Origin: Thiopontia sp964416755
Lineage (GTDB): Bacteria > Pseudomonadota > Gammaproteobacteria > GCF-002020875
DNA length: 49,570 bases
Reading direction: 5' to 3'
Assembly: GCA_964416755.1 (NCBI GenBank)
Contig: CAYQFH010000003.1
Coordinates: forward strand, 1 to 49,570
A model generated the notes under the pieces. That model did no database searches. It saw only the letters and a list, made by a program, of their open reading frames with translations, and was not told the origin of the DNA. Shown here one piece after another: positions 1 through 7,245 of the stretch (positions are counted from its first letter, which is position 1; every line of letters starts with the position of its first letter). The translations under genes and the position numbers were made by a program.

Positions 1-744
1 CATTGGAGGACATGGCGGGAAGCAGGCGCCACAGCAGACACACTTCTTCTCATCAACCTCAAGGGATGGCTTGCCATTGACCATGGCTGGACGAATCGCA
101 GCAACCGGGCAACGTGCCACAACAGATGGGCGCTCACAGACACCGGAAACCAGATCATGGTTGATCTTGGGTGGCTTGGTGTGCTGAATGTTGATCGCGA
201 TATCACCCTGACCGCCACAGTTGATCTGACAGCAAGAAGAGGTGATCTTCACGCGGTTTGGCATCTCTTCCTTGATAAACTCGTCATGCAGCTCATCCAT
301 CAGCGCCTTTACAGCACCAGAGGCGTCAGTACCTGGGATGTCACAGTGCATCCAGCCCTGAGTGTGAGAGATACTGGTTACGGAAGGACCGGTACCTCCA
401 ACAGGGAAACCCTCTTCGTTCAACTTGGCGATCAGCGGCTCAATCTTGCTCTCGTCACGCAGCAGATACTCAACGTTGTTACGGGTGGTGAAGCGGAGGT
501 ACCCCTCACTGAACTCATCCGCGATATCTGCCAGCAGACGAATGGTGTAGACATCGAGCTGACGCTGGGTACCACAACGGACACTCCAGATCTCGTCACC
601 GCTCTTGGCGACGTGGTGCAGTACACCTGGACGTGGGCGGTCGTGGAACTTCCATGCACCGTAGTTATCTTTCAGGATAGGGTGCAAAAATGGGGTGGCG
701 TCGGGTACTCCCGTCTCATCCGGCATGCGTGGTGCTTCTGCCAT
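1..744 (-). CDS. dsrB: Dissimilatory sulfite reductase beta subunit DsrB (C-terminus cut by window edge)
   Basis: Beta subunit of the siroheme sulfite reductase DsrAB, which in sulfur oxidisers runs in reverse and oxidises sulfane sulfur delivered by DsrC to sulfite in the cytoplasm. The start is the ATG at 744 (protein begins MAEAPRMPDETG); 248 codons are present and the frame is open at base 1. Visible are the cluster-binding stretch SSCCQINCGGQGD and a ferredoxin-type motif CVCCGACFPPCPP right at the cut. It lies 62 bases downstream of dsrA on the same strand, as in all dsr operons. The rest of the operon (dsrEFHCMKLJOP and so on) would lie outside the window. The oxidative direction is inferred from the family and context, not shown directly. 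Confidence 0.95.
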   Translation of the reverse strand, partial: MAEAPRMPDETGVPDATPFLHPILKDNYGAWKFHDRPRPGVLHHVAKSGDEIWSVRCGTQRQLDVYTIRLLADIADEFSEGYLRFTTRNNVEYLLRDESKIEPLIAKLNEEGFPVGGTGPSVTSISHTQGWMHCDIPGTDASGAVKALMDELHDEFIKEEMPNRVKITSSCCQINCGGQGDIAINIQHTKPPKINHDLVSGVCERPSVVARCPVAAIRPAMVNGKPSLEVDEKKCVCCGACFPPCPPM

Positions 745-806
745 AATTATTCTCCAATTACTCTATATTGTTTGAATTCAAATACTAAGGTCAGATCCAG
801 ATCGCC

Positions 807-2159
807 TTACGCGCTCTTTCTCTCCTCCCACTTGGCAACCTCGTCATCCCAACCATCCATACGGACGTAAGAGGACTGACGTGGCTCGGTGATCATGGAA
901 GGCTCTACCTCCAGATCCATACCTTCAAGGTAGGCCGGCAGACCAATACGCTCGATCATCTCACCAGAACGCTCATGCTCCAGGGCGTTCTCTGCGAAGA
1001 AGTCTACGTGGTCACCACAGATCTCGAGGAAACGCTCTTTATCTTCCTCAGTGTCCACCTTCATGAATGGCACGATCACGGTACCGAACATATCGCCAAC
1101 CTTCAGGGTACGCTTACCACCCATCAGGACAGTGATACCCTTGTCGTCGCCCTGCGCCAGAATCGCGTCGCCATCCTTGCCTACGTACTTCTCGCTCACG
1201 GAGGAGACTACGTTGATGCAGTGCATGCAGCGTACACATTGCTTGTTATCGATCGTCAGCGCGCCATCTTCGGCAACATCCATACACTGACCTGGACAGC
1301 GGCTGGTAACGTTATCCACAACGTGCTTCATACCCTTGTCTGCAACAAACGCCTTCCAACCTTCCTGGTTGATCTTGATGTCGTCACGCCAGGTACCGAT
1401 TACCGCCATGTCTGCACGCTGAATCCCGTTGGTGCAGTCGTTAGGGCAGCCAGAGAACTTCCACTTCATCTTGTATGGCAGTGCCGGACGGTGCAGATCA
1501 TCAAGGAACTCGTTAATGGTGGCACGCTGCAGATCACCCTCGTCGTAGCAGGACTGTTCACAACGGGCCGCACCCACACAGGCAACAGAGGTACGTACGG
1601 CAGGACCCGCACCACCCATATCAAACTGGAAGCCATCAACACCAAGATCTTCGAAAGTCTCAGGGCTGTTCATCTTGTTGAACGCATCCTGAACACCCTC
1701 AGTGTCGGTACCCTGGAACATGATGTCGCCAGACTGACCGTGCAGTGCGATGAGGCCGGTACCGGTCTCTTCCCATACGTCACACATCTTGCGCAGCAGA
1801 CCAGAAGTGTAGTGATTACCCCAAGGTGGCATGATGCGTACGGTGTGGAACTCCAGCGCGTCAGGGTACATGGTCTCGCCCTGTTCGTTCTTCAGCTCAG
1901 AGAAGCGAGGGATAACACCACCACCATAACCCACAACACCTACGGTGCCACCCTTCCAGTAGCCACGACGGTTGATGAAAGACTGCTCCAGTGTACCGAT
2001 GACACCGCGCATCATTTTGGCGTGAGCTGCATCACCAGCTGCCAGACGCTTCAGGCCGGACACATAGCTGGGCCATGGGCCATTTTCCAGTTCGTCCAGG
2101 TTCGGGGTTGGGATATCCAGCTCAGGGCTGACTGCGTTTAGCTTGGTTTTCTCTGACAT
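807..2159 (-). CDS. dsrA: Dissimilatory sulfite reductase alpha subunit DsrA
   Basis: Alpha subunit of siroheme sulfite reductase; with DsrB it forms the alpha2beta2 enzyme. The 450-aa protein shows the siroheme/[4Fe-4S] cysteines in CVGAARCEQSC (about residues 190-201) and SGCPNDC (about 234-240), then a ferredoxin insert with CPGQC and CVRCMHC (about 286-312). The N-terminal stretch KGGTVGVVGYGGGVIPRFSE is of the kind I know from sulfur-oxidiser DsrA. The ATG at 2159 is preceded by AAGGAG at the right distance. It is the first gene of the dsr operon and is divergent from a four-gene cluster. Its promoter region contains a 9-bp dyad (2222-2255). The enzyme assignment is very secure; oxidative use is an inference from context. 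Confidence 0.97.
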   Translation of the reverse strand: MSEKTKLNAVSPELDIPTPNLDELENGPWPSYVSGLKRLAAGDAAHAKMMRGVIGTLEQSFINRRGYWKGGTVGVVGYGGGVIPRFSELKNEQGETMYPDALEFHTVRIMPPWGNHYTSGLLRKMCDVWEETGTGLIALHGQSGDIMFQGTDTEGVQDAFNKMNSPETFEDLGVDGFQFDMGGAGPAVRTSVACVGAARCEQSCYDEGDLQRATINEFLDDLHRPALPYKMKWKFSGCPNDCTNGIQRADMAVIGTWRDDIKINQEGWKAFVADKGMKHVVDNVTSRCPGQCMDVAEDGALTIDNKQCVRCMHCINVVSSVSEKYVGKDGDAILAQGDDKGITVLMGGKRTLKVGDMFGTVIVPFMKVDTEEDKERFLEICGDHVDFFAENALEHERSGEMIERIGLPAYLEGMDLEVEPSMITEPRQSSYVRMDGWDDEVAKWEERKSA

Positions 2160-2221
2160 TTGTAAGGTGCTCCTTAACGTTTACCAGTCATTTTCGTTGT
2201 ATTCAGATCTTCCTTCCCGGC

Positions 2222-2255
2222 CTCTCCAGACACTCCCTGCCGATTCTCTGGAGAG
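2222..2255 (-). promoter_or_regulatory. 9-bp inverted repeat in the dsrA upstream region
   Basis: CTCTCCAGA (2222-2230) and its exact reverse complement TCTGGAGAG (2247-2255) enclose 16 bases, 63 to 96 bases upstream of the dsrA start. It could be an operator or a leader hairpin. No known regulator site was recognised in it. Confidence 0.4.
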
Positions 2256-2387
2256 TATCCTGCCAAGAAAGAGGGTTTTACTTCCAAACTGGAACCTTTG
2301 ATGGGCATACATCAGGCTCCTCTTAAATTGGTGCCGGAAGTATGTCAGAGCCAATTGCCACTATCAACGCCCTAAATGCAGGCAATA

Positions 2388-2416
2388 GGGATACCCAATA
2401 TATCCCCAATGGGATA
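2388..2416. promoter_or_regulatory. Alternating GGGATA/TATCCC half-sites in the dsrA/small-ORF intergenic region
   Basis: Three hexamers in alternating orientation: GGGATA (2388-2393), TATCCC (2401-2406), GGGATA (2411-2416). The outer pair share the central half-site, giving two overlapping dyads with 7-base and 4-base spacers. They sit in the roughly 400-base stretch (2160-2562) between dsrA and the divergent cluster. That stretch otherwise holds only AT-rich, promoter-like sequence and one unconvincing 75-codon frame. An operator for a dimeric regulator is a reasonable guess. Confidence 0.3.
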
Positions 2417-2562
2417 GATAAAACCGGGTTTATAATAAAATCATCAAATTACGATATACCTCTTTCGAACGAGCCACTATCCCCCTCTTGTTCTTCTGCA
2501 AAAATATCCTTAATCTATACAAAACTACTAGGTTATTTATCCGCACTTTTTATGGGAAAGCT

Positions 2563-2748
2563 ATGCTAAATCTGAGCGAAGTATTAATGGAGAAACAACA
2601 CGAGATGGAGACCTTCGAGGATCTCGAACGTGCTGTCCACGAGATGGCTCGCGCCAAACGGGAGCGCTTCTTTCGTATGGATGTGAAACCTCCCTTTACC
2701 GATACTCCGGATAACTGGGAGGATCGTCTTGAAGCAGCCTTCTACTAA
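2563..2748 (+). CDS. Small conserved-looking protein of unknown function (61 aa)
   Basis: I do not recognise this protein. It is short and highly charged, with a predicted helical stretch around ETFEDLERAVHEMARAKRERFF and a C-terminal aromatic tail ending LEAAFY. The codons look like those of the genes that follow, and it ends 17 bases before the next gene, so it is probably the first gene of the divergent cluster. The start is uncertain: ATG at 2563 follows GGGAAAG at short spacing, and ATG at 2587 or 2605 are possible. A longer frame from 2488 begins in sequence that looks non-coding. No cysteine, signal peptide or membrane segment is seen. Confidence 0.6.
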   Translation: MLNLSEVLMEKQHEMETFEDLERAVHEMARAKRERFFRMDVKPPFTDTPDNWEDRLEAAFY

Positions 2749-2765
2749 AAAAGGAATAGAACCCA

Positions 2766-3446
2766 ATGAACACCCCTCCCCCTATTGATCTGCTGGCCGA
2801 AGAGGACGAAAGTCTCGAATCCAAAGAGTCACACATGGCCGACCTTGAGCTGCGCCTGCAGGGGCTCTCCCCCAGCGACGAACGTGCCGAAATCCTGCTC
2901 GACTACGGTACACTACTACTCGATTTCCAACGCAAGGAAGATGCCTGGGATGCTGCCAGGGAGGCCTTCGACCACTTCACCACTACCGAAAACTGGGAGC
3001 TGGCCGTTACCGCCACCGATATCCTGGTCACTGCTGACCAGAAAGAGTCACTGATCGCGCTGGCCCACGGTATCTGGCTGGGAATCACCTATCCGATCAA
3101 TCCGGAGACCACCGTCGCCATTCTGCAACATATGGTAGAGGAATCACCAGTCGGCTCCGATACTGCGGCTGTAGCCGCTGTCAGTGCCCACTTTATTGCC
3201 GACCGTCGTGCACCTGAAGGCAAGGCAGGAGAGAACGTCCGCTTTTTCACCAGTCAACGACTGGCCGAGGTCGCCTCTCAGCACCGTAACATCAAGAGCC
3301 AGGAGGAGTTCGAGATCTGGATGATGGGCAATGAATTCGACAACCCTGACTCTTTTCTCCCCAAACTCTCTGCAGCAGTCGATGCACTCGCCGAGGACAA
3401 CTGGTGGATTGATCGTGATGCATTGCGGGCTACGCTACCAGGATAG
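2766..3446 (+). CDS. Helical-repeat (TPR-like) protein of unknown function
   Basis: 226-aa soluble, acidic protein with no signal peptide or membrane segment. Residues about 25-110 (ADLELRLQGLSPSDERAEI... to DQKESLIALAHGIWLGITYP) read as paired amphipathic helices with TPR-like spacing (LDYGTLLLDFQRKEDAWDAAREAF). The C-terminal half is also helical and ends in a tryptophan-containing segment EDNWWIDRDALRATLPG. I cannot assign a function. It sits 17 bases after the 61-aa gene and 14 bases before the Cas6-like gene, so it is almost certainly co-transcribed and may scaffold the products of its neighbours. That last point is inference only. Confidence 0.75.
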   Translation: MNTPPPIDLLAEEDESLESKESHMADLELRLQGLSPSDERAEILLDYGTLLLDFQRKEDAWDAAREAFDHFTTTENWELAVTATDILVTADQKESLIALAHGIWLGITYPINPETTVAILQHMVEESPVGSDTAAVAAVSAHFIADRRAPEGKAGENVRFFTSQRLAEVASQHRNIKSQEEFEIWMMGNEFDNPDSFLPKLSAAVDALAEDNWWIDRDALRATLPG

Positions 3447-3460
3447 AGAGGAACGATTCT

Positions 3461-4150
3461 GTGTCATTCTGGGAAGAGGATGAAAGTGAGCAGACCATCA
3501 CCATTCCGGATGATGTAGTCGACCTCAGCTTTCGTATCCAGTGCAAGGCTCTACCGGTAGACCACGGTTGGGCGCTAAGTCAGACAGTTCTGCAACAGAT
3601 TCCCTGGTTGAGCGAAGAACCGCTTGCAGCTCTGCACCAGATTCTGGTGGCCGAGTCCGGTAACGGTTGGCTCTCTCCCGACAATGGGAACGCCCTACTC
3701 TATCCCTCTCGACGCACCCGCCTGACCCTGCGCCTGCCCAAACAGCGAGTGGATGAGTCCATTACTGCACTAGACGGCACCACGTTGGAGATGGAACCGG
3801 CCCCGATAACACTGAGCAAACCGGAGATACAGAAGCTGAGCAAACTCACCACCCTCTACACCCGCTTTGCAATCTTTGCTACAGGCGAGAGTGAAGAGCA
3901 GTTCCTCGACAGAATTCGCCAAGAGTTGGCTGCGCGCGAGATCTACCCCCGTAAAATGGTCTGTGGTCGCAAAAACCTGATCAACGTGGGTTCGAAAACC
4001 ATCACCACGCACAGCCTGATGATGGCCGACCTCACCCCAAAAGAGGCGCTTCAGCTGCAGCAAAAAGGGCTCAGCGAAGGAAAAGATTTTGGATGTGGGT
4101 TGTTTTTACCCCACAAAACGGTGGAGAATCGGCTCCAGGAACAGGAATGA
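3461..4150 (+). CDS. Stand-alone Cas6/Cmx6-family (type I-MYXAN) CRISPR RNA endonuclease homologue
   Basis: 229 aa, close to the usual length of the Cas6/Cmx6 (MYXAN subtype) family of CRISPR RNA-processing endonucleases. From memory of the family I recognise PDDVVDLSFRIQCKALPVDH near residues 16-36, AESGNGWLSP (about 67-76), the basic SRRTRLTLRLP block (about 86-96), PRKMVCGRKN, and the C-terminal GKDFGCGLFLPHK, a glycine-rich stretch of the type that contacts RNA in RAMP folds. His36 in LPVDHGW is a candidate catalytic residue. No CRISPR repeat array, Cas3, Cas5, Cas7 or Cas8 gene occurs in the window. The gene sits between an unknown helical protein and a DsrC paralogue, beside dsrAB. The fold assignment is good; the biological role here is unknown and may be unrelated to CRISPR immunity. 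Confidence 0.75.
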   Translation: MSFWEEDESEQTITIPDDVVDLSFRIQCKALPVDHGWALSQTVLQQIPWLSEEPLAALHQILVAESGNGWLSPDNGNALLYPSRRTRLTLRLPKQRVDESITALDGTTLEMEPAPITLSKPEIQKLSKLTTLYTRFAIFATGESEEQFLDRIRQELAAREIYPRKMVCGRKNLINVGSKTITTHSLMMADLTPKEALQLQQKGLSEGKDFGCGLFLPHKTVENRLQEQE

Positions 4151-4186
4151 GATCACACAAATTTGTACAACAAGGAGAACTGAAAC

Positions 4187-4525
4187 ATGAGTTACGAAGT
4201 CAACGGACAGACCATTGAGACTAATCCAAACGGTTATCTGGAGAATCAGGATGACTGGAGCGAAGAGGTGGGAAAAGTAATCGCTGATGCTGAGGGTATT
4301 GAGATGACCGACAAGCACTGGGATCTGGTCAACCACCTGCGTGACGAATTCTTCAACAATGGTGGCAACCAGCCCAATGATCGCAATCTGGTGAAGGCGA
4401 TGTCTGCAGCCTGGGGCGAAAAGATCAACTCCAAGGATCTCTACACCCTCTTCCCCAAACAACCCTCCAAGCAGGCAGGCAAGATTGCCGGACTGCCAGA
4501 GTCGCGCCGCAAGGGTGGATACTAG
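4187..4525 (+). CDS. DsrC/TusE-family protein lacking both conserved cysteines (RspA-like)
   Basis: 112-aa DsrC-fold protein; residues 1-91 match the family closely (MSYEVNGQTIETNPNGYL..., MTDKHWDLVNHLRDEFF, LYTLFPKQP). In true DsrC a C-terminal arm carries two redox cysteines (ACKIAGLP...GCV) and TusE keeps only the last. Here the arm reads AGKIAGLPESRRKGGY: the first cysteine position is Gly98 and the end is a basic GGY tail with no cysteine at all. It therefore cannot carry persulfide like DsrC, and fits the Cys-less class called RspA, proposed to be regulatory. A good Shine-Dalgarno (AAGGAG) precedes ATG 4187, and an intrinsic terminator follows. Confidence 0.9.
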   Translation: MSYEVNGQTIETNPNGYLENQDDWSEEVGKVIADAEGIEMTDKHWDLVNHLRDEFFNNGGNQPNDRNLVKAMSAAWGEKINSKDLYTLFPKQPSKQAGKIAGLPESRRKGGY

Positions 4526-4562
4526 GCTATAAGCCTCAAGTTGAAAGCTACTAGCGAACAGC

Positions 4563-4596
4563 AAAAGCTACGACGCCAAAGGCTCGTAGCTTTTTT
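4563..4596 (+). terminator. Intrinsic terminator after the DsrC paralogue
   Basis: AAAAGCTACGA (4563-4573) pairs perfectly with TCGTAGCTTTT (4584-4594), with an inner GCC-AAA-GGC extension and a T run. It ends the Cas6-like/DsrC-like transcription unit. The stem contains TAGCTT, the same core as the heptamer arrays found nearby and at 14.9 kb. Confidence 0.8.
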
Positions 4597-4601
4597 ACTT
4601 G

Positions 4602-4701
4602 NNNNNNNNNNNNNNNNNNNNNNNNNNNNNNNNNNNNNNNNNNNNNNNNNNNNNNNNNNNNNNNNNNNNNNNNNNNNNNNNNNNNNNNNNNNNNNNNNNN
4701 N
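4602..4701. other. 100-N scaffold gap next to a heptamer repeat array
   Basis: A run of exactly 100 N. Unlike the other two gaps, the flanks do not share a 55-base duplicate, so real sequence is probably missing, most likely more TAGCTTG repeats. Confidence 0.9.
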
Positions 4702-4763
4702 TAGCTTGTAGCTTGTAGCTTGTAGCTTGTAGCTTGTAGCTTGTAGCTTGTAGCTTGTAGCTT
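4702..4763 (+). repeat. TAGCTTG heptamer tandem array
   Basis: Eight perfect copies of TAGCTTG (4702-4757) followed by a partial TAGCTT. The left end is cut by the gap, so the true copy number is unknown. The array runs up to 8 bases before the start codon of the sensor kinase, occupying the place where a ribosome binding site would be. Confidence 0.95.
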
Positions 4764-4771
4764 TCACCATC

Positions 4772-6106
4772 ATGCCTGCCCCCAACACCACCAACCTGAT
4801 CGAATCACTGCGCAGCCACTTTCCTGAAGGGGAGGTAGTGCCGGAACTCGATCAATTGGAGCAGCGCCTGCTGCAGAGCGAGCAGGAGACCGAGCTACAG
4901 ATCCGGGCCAAGACCCGTCATCTGGCACAACAAGCTGCCTCGCTACGTATTCTTTATGATGTGGTCGCCAGCCTCAACAGTTCGGAAAATGTGCGCGAAC
5001 TGTTGCTGCGCTTCCTCTCTTTCCTCAAGGAGATGGTGGGTGCCGACGCCGCCACCATCCGTCTGCTGACTCGTGACAATCAGATGAAGCTGCTCTCCAG
5101 TATCGGTCTGCAGGAGGAGCAGGAGCAACTGAAGGGAGTCATTCCGGTCGATAACACCCTCTGCGGCAAGGCCCTCTCCGGCAAGGAGATCCTCCATCAC
5201 GAAAATGTCTGTGGCTGTCCCAATGACCAGGGAATCGAACTCCCCTGCACTGAGAACGGTGTCATAGTGGTACCACTACAACATCAGGAGAAGACCCTCG
5301 GCGTCTACACCCTCTTTGTCTCTCCTGAACGTCAGGTGATCAGCCAGGAGATGGATAAACTGCTACTCAATATTGGCCAGAATCTGGGGATGGCAATCGA
5401 GAAGTTTCGACTGGAGCAGGAGGCACAGAGAAGCAAACTGGATCAGGAGCGCGCCCATATCGCCCATGAGTTGCATGATTCGCTGGCACAGACCCTTGCC
5501 AGCCTTAAAATCCGTACCCAGATCATGGAAGAGAATCAGAAGCGAGCGGACAAGGCCAGTAGGCAGACCAGCCACCACTACTACGAAATCCTCCACCTGC
5601 AACAGGGGCTCTACCGTGCCAACCGTGAACTGCGCAGCCTGATCGCCAATTTCCGCGCTCCGATCCATCAACAAGGGCTGATTGAAGCGATCACCTCCAT
5701 CAGTGACACCTTCCGTAAAGAGACCGGCATCAACATCTATTTCCAACATCAGTGCTCCACGATCCAACTTCCACCAGAGACTGAAGGGCATCTTCTGCGC
5801 GTCATCCAGGAGTCACTGACCAACATCCGCAAACACAGTCAGGCACAAAATGTACGCATCCTCGCCAACTGTCTTGAGGATCAGCGTCTCCGGGTCTTGA
5901 TCGAAGATGATGGCATCGGTTTTGATACTGAACAGACCACAGCTCCTATTGAAGGTGAGCATATCGGTCTCTCGGCAATGCAACAGCGTATGGAGGCGAT
6001 CGGTGGTACACTGGAGATCGAAAGCGAACCCGGCGAAGGCACTCGTATCTCCATCACCGGTGCAGTAAAAGCACAAAACGAAGAAGATATCTTTGACCTA
6101 CTGTGA
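4772..6106 (+). CDS. NarX/NarQ-like soluble sensor histidine kinase with GAF domain
   Basis: 444 aa. A coiled-coil N-terminus (about 25-55) leads into a GAF domain (about 60-210), then a HisKA_3 phosphoacceptor segment HELHDSLAQTLASLK with His235, an N box QESLTNIRKH (346-355), and G boxes EDDGIGFD (378-385) and GEGT (421-424). It therefore autophosphorylates and passes phosphate to the adjacent regulator. Four GAF cysteines (131, 147, 149, 159) form a cluster like the central cysteine module of NarX-type kinases and may bind Fe-S or sense redox state. NarX normally has two membrane helices and a periplasmic ligand domain; none is present here. Either this is a cytosolic form, or its 5' part was lost or hidden by the adjacent assembly gap. 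No Shine-Dalgarno is visible before ATG 4772. Confidence 0.85.
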   Translation: MPAPNTTNLIESLRSHFPEGEVVPELDQLEQRLLQSEQETELQIRAKTRHLAQQAASLRILYDVVASLNSSENVRELLLRFLSFLKEMVGADAATIRLLTRDNQMKLLSSIGLQEEQEQLKGVIPVDNTLCGKALSGKEILHHENVCGCPNDQGIELPCTENGVIVVPLQHQEKTLGVYTLFVSPERQVISQEMDKLLLNIGQNLGMAIEKFRLEQEAQRSKLDQERAHIAHELHDSLAQTLASLKIRTQIMEENQKRADKASRQTSHHYYEILHLQQGLYRANRELRSLIANFRAPIHQQGLIEAITSISDTFRKETGINIYFQHQCSTIQLPPETEGHLLRVIQESLTNIRKHSQAQNVRILANCLEDQRLRVLIEDDGIGFDTEQTTAPIEGEHIGLSAMQQRMEAIGGTLEIESEPGEGTRISITGAVKAQNEEDIFDLL

Positions 6107-6753
6107 AAGTTCTCCTCATTGACGACCACACTTTGTTCCGCACCGGCATTGGTGCCCTGCTACAGGGACATGACATTCAGCTGGCTGCCGCCGTGGGCAC
6201 CGGGGAAGAGGGCATCCGGCTTGCAACCGAACTGGAACCGGATATTGTACTGCTTGATCTGCGTATGCCGGAGATGGATGGGTTACAGGTTCTGACCACA
6301 CTGAAAAAACGGACACCTGCACTTCCGGTAGTGATGCTCACCACCAGCGAAGAGGAGCAAGATCTGTTAGCTGCACTACAAAGTGGTGCACAGGGTTATC
6401 TGCTCAAGGATATGGAGACGGAAGAGTTGATCAACTCACTCCAGCGTGCGCTCAATGGGGAGGTGGTCGTGGCACCTTCAATGACACCACTGCTGGCCCG
6501 GGTTGCTCAGGGTGAGATTCTCAAGACCCACCAGCGCGATGACCTGCAAACTCTGCTGACGCCCCGTGAATATGAAATCCTCTCCCACCTGGCCGAAGGG
6601 CAAAGCAACAAGGTGATCGGGCGGGAACTGAACATCTCCGATGGCACTGTCAAATTGCATGTCAAATCCATTCTCAAAAAACTCGACGTCCATTCACGCG
6701 TTGAGGCTGCGGTAATCGCAGTAGAGCGCGGCATCACCAAACAGAACCGATAA
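6103..6753 (+). CDS. NarL/LuxR-type response regulator
   Basis: 216 aa: receiver domain (1-120) with phosphoacceptor Asp52 in VLLDLRMPEMDG and acidic pocket Asp7/Asp8, and a C-terminal LuxR-type helix-turn-helix (about 150-210; LTPREYEILSHLAEGQSNKVIGREL, then SDGTVKLHVKSILKKL). It starts with GTG at 6103, overlapping the kinase stop codon by 4 bases, so the two are translationally coupled and form a cognate pair. Targets are unknown; the dsr and Cas6-like/DsrC-like promoters a few kb away are natural candidates (inference). Confidence 0.93.
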   Translation: MKVLLIDDHTLFRTGIGALLQGHDIQLAAAVGTGEEGIRLATELEPDIVLLDLRMPEMDGLQVLTTLKKRTPALPVVMLTTSEEEQDLLAALQSGAQGYLLKDMETEELINSLQRALNGEVVVAPSMTPLLARVAQGEILKTHQRDDLQTLLTPREYEILSHLAEGQSNKVIGRELNISDGTVKLHVKSILKKLDVHSRVEAAVIAVERGITKQNR

Positions 6754-6762
6754 GGACGTCAC

Positions 6763-7245
6763 ATGAAACTGTTTACCGAACTGGTCAAGGAGCTGACCCC
6801 ACAAATCACCGAGATCTTCCCTTGGGATCTGGCCGACAAACTCGACGAGGAGAACGATATCCTGATACTCGATGTGCGCGAACCCTACGAGTACGCCAAG
6901 ATGCACATCCGCAACTCCATCAACGTTCCGCGCGGCATCCTGGAGACCGCCTGCGAATGGAACTATGAAGAGACAGTACCTGAGCTGGTACAGGCACGGG
7001 AACGTGAGGTGGTGGTGGTCTGCCGCTCCGGCAACCGCAGCATCTTTGCCGCTCACACCATGCAACTGATGGGATATCAAAGCGTCAGCTCACTGCGTAC
7101 CGGCCTGCGTGGCTGGAACGACTACGAGCAGGAGATGATCTGTGGAGAATGCACCGAGGATGGTGCCTTGATGGATATCGATGAAGCTGACGAATACTTC
7201 AGCATAGGCCCCACCTCCGAGCAGATGCGTCCACACCAATCATAA
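6763..7245 (+). CDS. Rhodanese-domain sulfurtransferase
   Basis: 160 aa, single rhodanese domain. The active-site loop is CRSGNRS with catalytic Cys87, preceded by the family hallmark ILDVREPYEYAKMHI. A C-terminal extension (about 125-160) carries one more cysteine in EMICGEC and an acidic tail. It is cytoplasmic (no signal peptide) and would move sulfane sulfur between carriers such as TusA or DsrE. It begins 9 bases after the response regulator, so it is probably in that operon. Its last 6 bases overlap the 3' end of the convergent lptG. Confidence 0.93.
   Translation: MKLFTELVKELTPQITEIFPWDLADKLDEENDILILDVREPYEYAKMHIRNSINVPRGILETACEWNYEETVPELVQAREREVVVVCRSGNRSIFAAHTMQLMGYQSVSSLRTGLRGWNDYEQEMICGECTEDGALMDIDEADEYFSIGPTSEQMRPHQS

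Noticed and set aside
975..2141. 388-codon open frame antisense to dsrA
   Set aside because: It is the shadow of the dsrA codon pattern; the minus-strand DsrA is unmistakable.
2342..2569. 75-codon open frame between dsrA and the divergent cluster
   Set aside because: AT-rich, no ribosome site, low-complexity Ser/Ile composition, and it covers the promoter region and dyads. It looks like chance.
4702..4763. CRISPR array next to the Cas6-like gene
   Set aside because: The 7-base units are contiguous with no spacers, so this is a tandem repeat and not a CRISPR. The neighbouring gap cannot be judged.
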